From Diphasiastrum complanatum (lineage: Eukaryota > Streptophyta > Lycopodiopsida > Lycopodiales > Lycopodiaceae): a stretch of DNA of 64,000 nucleotides. The notes under the pieces are model-generated. The model saw only the letters and a list, made by a program, of their open reading frames with translations, searched no databases and was not told the DNA's origin. Below are positions 58,205 to 64,000 of this stretch, in pieces. The translations under genes and the position numbers were made by a program. The first letter of the stretch is position 1; each line of letters opens with the position of its first letter. The stretch spans positions 52,412,728 through 52,476,727 of the forward strand of contig CM055098.1 of assembly GCA_029204225.1 (NCBI GenBank), in the 5' to 3' direction.

Positions 58205-60843
58205 TCATAATGTATTATTTACAAGATGTGTATACCAACTATCCTCGGTCAGGATTTCAGACATCTCGACAGAAGGGACAATTAGTGAAAGTGCAGCATA
58301 TGTATAGTCGGGAAATTTTGCTTTAATATACAATTGTTGAACAGATAGGAGGGCATAAGTAATGAGCAAAACAATATTTACATGGCTGTACGTGTAGTAT
58401 GGTCTAGTTATTGGGTCAGTGGAGCGAAGTATATTATTTGTTTTTACTTCCTCCAAATAACGAGAGTAGTTAGCTTCCCAATCTGTGTAGATTTCCTACA
58501 GATCAGGGAATAGTAATTGGTGAGTAACTCGAGAAGAAACAGATTTAGAGTTAGTAACAACTTCTTTCACATCAAAAATGTTAATTGATTCTAACTTATT
58601 TAGGTACTCATCCAATGCTGGAAAAATATTATTCTCAAATGTCCTTGAGTATTCTAAGATGTATATATACAAGGATCCTGCGATCACATGAATATAGTTA
58701 GTTTGCACATTGAACTTGTTCTGAACAATGACAAGGGCGAGGATTCCTTTTTTATGTACAATTAGTCTAGACCATAAAGTATTTATGTTAGAAAAGGTCC
58801 AAGGATTTTCCCATTGTTCCTTTGTGTAACCAAAAAGTTTAGGTAAAAAAAGGTAATCCATCCTCCATTGGAGTTCTGGACTACAAAAAGGTGGAATAAA
58901 AAATGTTAGCTCTTGATGAAATGTCTAAAATTTTGACCTTAGTAGTGAGTAGACAATCTTGTTTTTCTTCGTAACTACTGCACTTGGTGACGCCTGAGCT
59001 TGGTATGGAATGACGTTAACGCCCCAGGTTGGTCTTCAACAGCTTGTACCTCTGCAGCCTCCATTATTTCAGTCTATGTTTCTTGATTTTTTTGGACTTG
59101 GTTGTAGCTAATATCTGTTTGGATGGCCTTTTCTGACATTAATGATGTTGGCTCATCTGTTTGCATCTCTTGATCTTGTCCTTGTCCAGGTTCTTCCGCA
59201 TCAGAGATCTGCATTTGGCCTGATTGGAATCTGGCCTCTTCTAGTTTTTTCTTCAACATCTCATAGACAATCATCTGCGGCTGCAGATATTGCATCTGGA
59301 AGGTCTGGATCATCCACTCCTGGATTCCCTTCCGTGCTACTGGATCAATTCGGTATCTGCCATGAGATATGCAGGCACCGAGTGTGACTTCGGCGCCAAT
59401 TCGCCAGAGTATTGCCTCTTCGGCCTGTTTTTTGTATATCTGATTGACTTTCTTTAGCGTCTCTGCAAAATTTTGCAGTTGGGCAATTGACTCCTAAGCA
59501 TTACTGAGTTCATTGCTCAGTTCCGCATTGCTACTTTGAAGAGTGGATCGTGCTCGTCTTTCTTCCTGCAAGGAAGCCTGCAGGGTCTGAAGTTGTTGTT
59601 TGAGAAGGATGTTCTCATTTTCGAAAGCGTTGGATTGCTCCTGCATCTCTTCCAACACTTCAAGTGTGGCATCCTGCCTTCCTTTTGCTTCTTCCAACTC
59701 TGTCTCTTTCCTGCTCAACTCTTCATTGGCTGCTTTGAGCTCCTCATTTCTATAGGCCAGCTGAGCCTTAGTTTTGCTTAGCTCTGCATCTGTTTGGGTG
59801 AGGTCTGCTCGGACTCTTTCATACTTGGACCCCAGCTTCCTGAATACCTTTTCCAAACTGGCAAGGTGTTGTATAGTTGCCCGAGTATCTGGCAGTAGTG
59901 TTCCAAAAACCTGTTGATATAACTCGGCATCGAGGACTGGTTCCTCGACGTCGCTTTCGCTGCCCTGCTGGTCCTCAGAAAGCTGCGTTGCTCCTTGTGG
60001 TTCTGGTTCTTGTGGTATTTCAGTCCGATTTTGCTCTTGATCAGCAATGTTCTCTGTCTCTTCTTCCACGTCCTTATTTTCTTCTGGGCTAGTCAATGGT
60101 GTATATTGGGACGATGGCGAAGACATCCTCACCGAGCTCCCTTGACTTGATGATGATGTTGTGGCTGCTGTGGTGGTTGCGTTTGATGTCTGCATTTGGA
60201 ATTCCATCTCAATTGATGGTGCTAACCCTGGTAATACTGGTGCAATCCTGATATCCTCCTGCATTGTCAGCACACCTGCATGAATGCATAAGATGCCCAT
60301 CTGCTGACCCAGTCTGGAGAACTGATTTACTTTTATTAATTTACAGAATTGCTTAAAAGCAATCTGTCCGAAGGCAATCTGCTCTCCATTTAAGGCTCTC
60401 AACAGGTATCCCATATTGGTATTTAAAATTGTGTACTCTTGCTCCGGTAGAAAGATAGAAGCAAGGGTAAATCGAACGAAGCTCTTGAGATTGAGGTCTC
60501 TAATGTAAGAGAGTTTGTATTCTCGTTTCTCAAGATAAGCTCCTTCTTGAAAAACTTCGCTCTCCACAATGAAATCTGGTTTGGTAACTGGCATACTGCC
60601 ATCCATACGCAATCCTAAGGCACGACAGTAAAACCCCTCTGTGATTATAATCTTTTGATTGCGGACAGTTGTGGGAATATGTCCTTCCTCTGTTTCGCAC
60701 AAGTTGCGGATCAGCTCATAACAAAGATCAATAAGAATAACTGATGAATTGAATTGAAGAAGACCTTCAATTCGCGCGCAAACAACTAGTGGTTGTAAGA
60801 TTGGTAACATTGGCTTTGGGTGTGTCTTGAATACGATCGCCAT
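58205..60843 (-). pseudogene. Extra ORF3 of the second Ty3/gypsy element, lightly broken
   Basis: Starting at ATG 60,843, one frame runs to 59,074 with a single TAG at 59,494-59,496 (CAG-compatible). After a TAG at 59,074-59,076 the coding sense continues, partly in another frame (58,861-58,205, with a TAG at 58,496). About 880 codons. Parts: a globular N-terminal domain (about 200 residues, with LIDLCYELIRNL, FVRFTLASIFLPE and a MGYLLRALNGEQIAFG helix) of the Athila/plant transposon protein type; a Ser/Thr-rich then acidic Glu/Gln-rich linker (about 60,180-59,950); a coiled coil of some 130 residues (LEKVFRKLGSKYERVRADL onward); a helical C-terminal region. Same plan as ORF3 at 24.9-32.8 kb, with little residue identity. 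No signal peptide or membrane span is obvious, so a structural or Gag-accessory role fits at least as well as an envelope. Confidence 0.75.
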
Positions 60844-61417
60844 AGTGCTTGCAAATGTAAACGAGCGATGGCAGACAAGAGCTTGATCGCAACAATTTGC
60901 AATTTCGGAGAGCAAGAGTGATGGAAAATGGTAGCGACAACAACTGAAGTGTTTGAGGTTTTAGGCGTATTGATGATATTTCGACGGATTGGACTACTAT
61001 TAAATGGAAGCGTGTCCTTCATTTTGAAGGTACATACTAAATAATAAAGTGTCTAGTCCAAAAAACAAAAATAAATAAATAAACAAAATGCAGGAATGCT
61101 TCGCTTGGTAAGCTTATTTCTTCCTTCGTTAAAATGCAAAAAATGCGAAGGTGTCAGAAGGTAAAATCCCAAAAAATGTGAAGGTAAGTGTCGCAATTTC
61201 CGTATTGGTGAACTTACTAAATACACCATATTCCAATATAGTGTCGGGTTTTTTGCAAAATATAAATGTAGCAAAGGTCTCGGCTTTTTTGCAATACAAA
61301 CAATTGTAGCATGCTTCGGCATTTTCGCAAAAAAAATGTAAACTTCGGTAATAAAATAAAATAAAATAAAATAATTGGACAAAAAATGATGGCCTTAAAA
61401 AACTGATGTATCGGACA
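60844..61417 (-). other. Spacer between integrase and ORF3 with CTTCG motifs
   Basis: Non-coding, with GCTTCGC, CCTTCG, GCGAAGG, GTGAAGG, CTTCGGC and CTTCGGT near 61,096, 61,124, 61,146, 61,176, 61,314 and 61,342, and an AAAAT/AAATA run near 61,350. It is the counterpart of the CCTTCGCC-rich spacer in the 16.5-kb element. Confidence 0.65.
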
Positions 61418-64000
61418 TTAGTCATAGTAGCGCTTCACCCTTGAACCATTTACTCGAGTGTCAAGTAAATGTCCTTGGAGATCAGCTAACTGAAGTGATC
61501 CATTATTAAAAACTTCTATAACTTTATACGGTCCCATCCATCTGGTATGTAATTTTCCAAGAAACAACATGTGTTTGTTATCATACAGAAGCACATAGTC
61601 CCCTTGTTTAATTTTTATTTTCTTAATAGATTGGTCAAAAATTTCTTTTCTTTTACTCTGAACTCGTTCAGTCTCGATTAATGAAAGATGACGATCCTCT
61701 TCCAGTTGTGTCAAAGAAATCATCCGCTCCCGGAGACTATCATGTTCATCCATTCGCTCTTCATTACTAATGCGAAACGTCGGAACTTCGAATTATATTG
61801 GTAGTATGGGATGCGTTCCATACACAAGATAGTATGGAGTCTGCCTAGTTGTAATCTTTTCAGCAGTTCTATATGCCCATAAGACAGATGGTAACTTCTG
61901 ATCTCAATCAGAAGAATGTGTTTCTGTTACTTTATTCAAAATTTTACATAGAATTCCATTTGCCCGCTCCGTAAGCCCATTCGCTTTTGGAAAATATGGA
62001 GTGGTTTGGCGATGTTAATAGAAAAATATGACAACATGGCTTCAATGGTCTGATTAAGGAAATGGGTTCCCCTTTCGCTCACGAGTTCTAAGGGACAACC
62101 ATATTGCATGATAATGTTTTGGAATAAAAACTTTGCTACAGTCTTAGCATCGTTCTTAATTGTGGCTTCGGCCTCTACCATCTTGGTAGCATAGTCCGTG
62201 GCAACGAGTATGTAACGACGACGAGTTTTACGCGTGGTTGGTTTGATAGGTCCTACAAAATCTATCCCCCACTTCTCAAAAGGTGCTAAGGGGATAATCG
62301 GAGTAAGTGGCCAATGTGTTGCAAAGCTGGGTTTCCCCATCCTCTGGCATGCATCACATTTTTTGATGAAAATTTTAACATCTCTATAGACGGTAGGCCA
62401 CCAATATTTAGCATTAAAAATCTTTTTTGCAGTGTTTTTAAGAGCATAATGGCCCCCCGAATCTTCCTCATGTAATGCACTTATTACAGCGGTCGTCTCG
62501 GTTGGTTCCAAACATCGGTGGAGACTATCGTCAGCTCCTAATTTATATGATATGCTATTTACAATCGTGTAAGGTCCTACCTTAGAAAGAAAAATAGTTT
62601 TTTGCTGTTTATTAAATTGTTCAGGATATATCTGGTCCTGTAAAAAATTAATAACATCCCTATAAATTGATGTTTATGATTGAATACTCATTATATGTTC
62701 ATTTGGAAATTCATTAGAAATAGGTTCTAATTGGTTTTTTGTTTGGAGGCGGGATATGTAATCAGCATTTTGATGATCCTTGCCTCTTCTTAATTCTACT
62801 TCATAATTAAACTCATCTAATAATAATACCCATCTAGCTATTCTACCCGCAAGATCAGGTTTATTCACTAAATGTTTTAATGCGTAGTGATCTACATGAA
62901 AAACAAAAGGGTATCCTAAAAGGTAATGTCTAAATTTCTTTACTGAATAAATCATCCCTAATGCTTCTCGCTCTGTAGCGAAATAATTCTTTTCTGATGC
63001 AGCAAGTTGCCTTCCCGCATAGTAAATTGGATAATCTATATTTTGGTCATCTTTCTGACTAAGAACCACACCTATCGCAAACGATGATGTGTCTACTTAT
63101 ACATAGAACTTTTTAGCCCAATTTGGAGGTCTAACCCCAATGGCTTCTGCTAATGACTGTTTAAATTGATCAAAAGCTTTCTGATGGTCTTGTGTCCAAT
63201 GGTACTCAACAGATTTTTTTAATAAACTTGTTAAAGGAGTTACTATTATAGCATAATCTTTAATTATCCTCTGATAGTAACCTACATGACCTAGAAAACC
63301 TCTAAGCTCTCTTAAATTGGTTGGTTCTAATAATTCTAAAATCATTTTTATTTTTTCGATGTCGGCTTGTATACCATCCTTCGAAAGTTTATGTCCTAAA
63401 AGGATTCCTTCCCTCATCCCAAAGTAACATTTAGTTGGATGCAGTTTAAGAGATGTCTCTTGACATCTTCTCAATGTTTTCTCGAATGCATCTAAATGGT
63501 TTTTAGTTGATGAATAGACACAAAAGTCATCCATAAAAATTTCTAAAAACTTTCTTAAATTTTTTTGAAAAATATTCGTCATCATACGTTGGAATGTGGC
63601 AAGTGCATTACAAAGACCAAAGGGCATTCGTGTATATGCGTACGTCCCCCAATCAGTGGTGAAAGTTGTTTTGGATCTATCTTTCTCTTTTATAAAAACT
63701 TGGTTATAACCTGAGAATCCATCTAAAAAACTATAACGTTCATGACCAGCTACTTGGTCAAGAATGTTATATGTATACGGCAGAGGATGATAATCCTTTG
63801 TTGTAGCAGCATTTAGTTTCCTAAAATTCTGACAAACTCTAATCTTGCCCGTCTTCTTCTTAGGTACTATAACTATTGGTGATACCCACTCACTGCTTAG
63901 AATAGGATATATAATACCCGCTCTAAGACATCTATCTAATTCGTCTTTTACTAATAAGGAGTACTTTGGATTCAATCTATATTGACGTTGTCTAACAGGT
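61418..64000 (-). pseudogene. pol: RT, RNase H and integrase of the second Ty3/gypsy element, lightly broken
   Basis: The frame enters from the right edge. RT (63,975-63,097): EWVSPIVIVPKKKTGKIRVC, SFLDGFSGYNQV, MPFGLCNALATFQRMM, catalytic IFMDD, and LRGFLGHVGYYQRII. A TAA near 63,096 (CAA-compatible) precedes RNase H: VDTSSFAIGVVL, TEREALGMIY, HVDHYALKHL. Integrase: a zinc-binding part ending CDACQRMG, IDFVGPI, then SERGTHF, where the second catalytic Asp is Glu, a frameshift near 62,000 before the region of the catalytic Glu, and a C-terminal GPYKVIEVF module ending at 61,418. Stops near 62,673 and about 61,790. The changed catalytic residue and the breaks mean this copy cannot integrate by itself. 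Confidence 0.92.

Larger units (their letters stand above)
57185..64000 (-). mobile_element. Second Ty3/gypsy element with ORF3, 5' part beyond the window
   Basis: Minus-strand order from the right edge: RT, RNase H, integrase, a spacer with CTTCG motifs, ORF3, polypurine tract, 3' LTR. gag, protease, PBS and 5' LTR lie outside. Its pol differs from that of the 16.5-kb element (IFMDDF instead of IYLDDL), so it is another family, yet the gene order with a long ORF after integrase is the same. It probably inserted in or next to the decayed copia element. Confidence 0.88.

Noticed and set aside
1-64000. tRNA or rRNA genes
   Set aside because: I saw no cloverleaf-compatible sequence with conserved A and B boxes and no rRNA signature; tRNA-like matches were only the primer-binding sites. 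A tRNA scan would settle this.

Overview
This window looks like nuclear DNA of a land plant, from a repeat-rich genome. The plant assignment rests on three things: Ty1/copia and Tat/Athila-like Ty3/gypsy elements, primer-binding sites matching initiator tRNA-Met and tRNA-Asp, and one intact intron-containing gene, a COM1/GR1 (CtIP/Sae2) DNA-repair homologue. AT-rich spacers, GA microsatellites and nested LTR elements fit a large genome. A non-flowering plant (lycophyte, fern or similar) is my guess; nothing here proves it.

Layout. 0-3.4 kb: decayed retroelement debris and AT-rich spacer. 3.4-8.5 kb, minus strand: a spliced but decayed gene with an unusual order of domains: a ParB-like segment, a segment resembling a degenerate DNA N6/N4-methyltransferase, and a clear FCP1/NIF-type HAD phosphatase-like domain. 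8.6-10.2 kb, just upstream of it: about a dozen copies of one short palindrome, partly inside a 702-bp tandem duplication. 10.4-13.4 kb: spacer, purine-rich low complexity, GA microsatellite. 13.6-14.6 kb: minus-strand copia Gag remnant. 14.6-16.55 and 33.65-36.48 kb: two blocks of one GC-rich satellite, period 362 bp.

The satellite is split by a 17.1-kb plus-strand Tat/Athila-like element (16,555-33,647): truncated 5' LTR, tRNA-Asp PBS, gag, protease, RT, RNase H, integrase, and an extra long ORF3 between integrase and the 3' LTR. ORF3 is itself split by a young 5.0-kb non-coding LTR element (25,830-30,833) with a perfect 5-bp target duplication. From 36.5 to 45.3 kb is the only gene-like stretch, with COM1/GR1 on the minus strand at 40,966-43,482. 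From 45.3 to 49.2 kb lie two minus-strand fragments of Tat-like elements fused pol-to-gag. From 49.5 to 57.0 kb is a decayed plus-strand copia pol, cut inside integrase by a 5.6-kb non-coding LTR element (50,094-55,698). From 57.2 kb to the right edge is a second, different minus-strand Ty3/gypsy element with pol, again an ORF3, and a 3' LTR.

Nearly every reading frame except COM1 is broken. Most in-frame stops sit where a CAA, CAG, CGA or TGG codon would fit, as expected from deamination of methylated cytosines in silenced repeats. All reading was done by eye; domain calls come from motifs and divergence figures are approximate counts.
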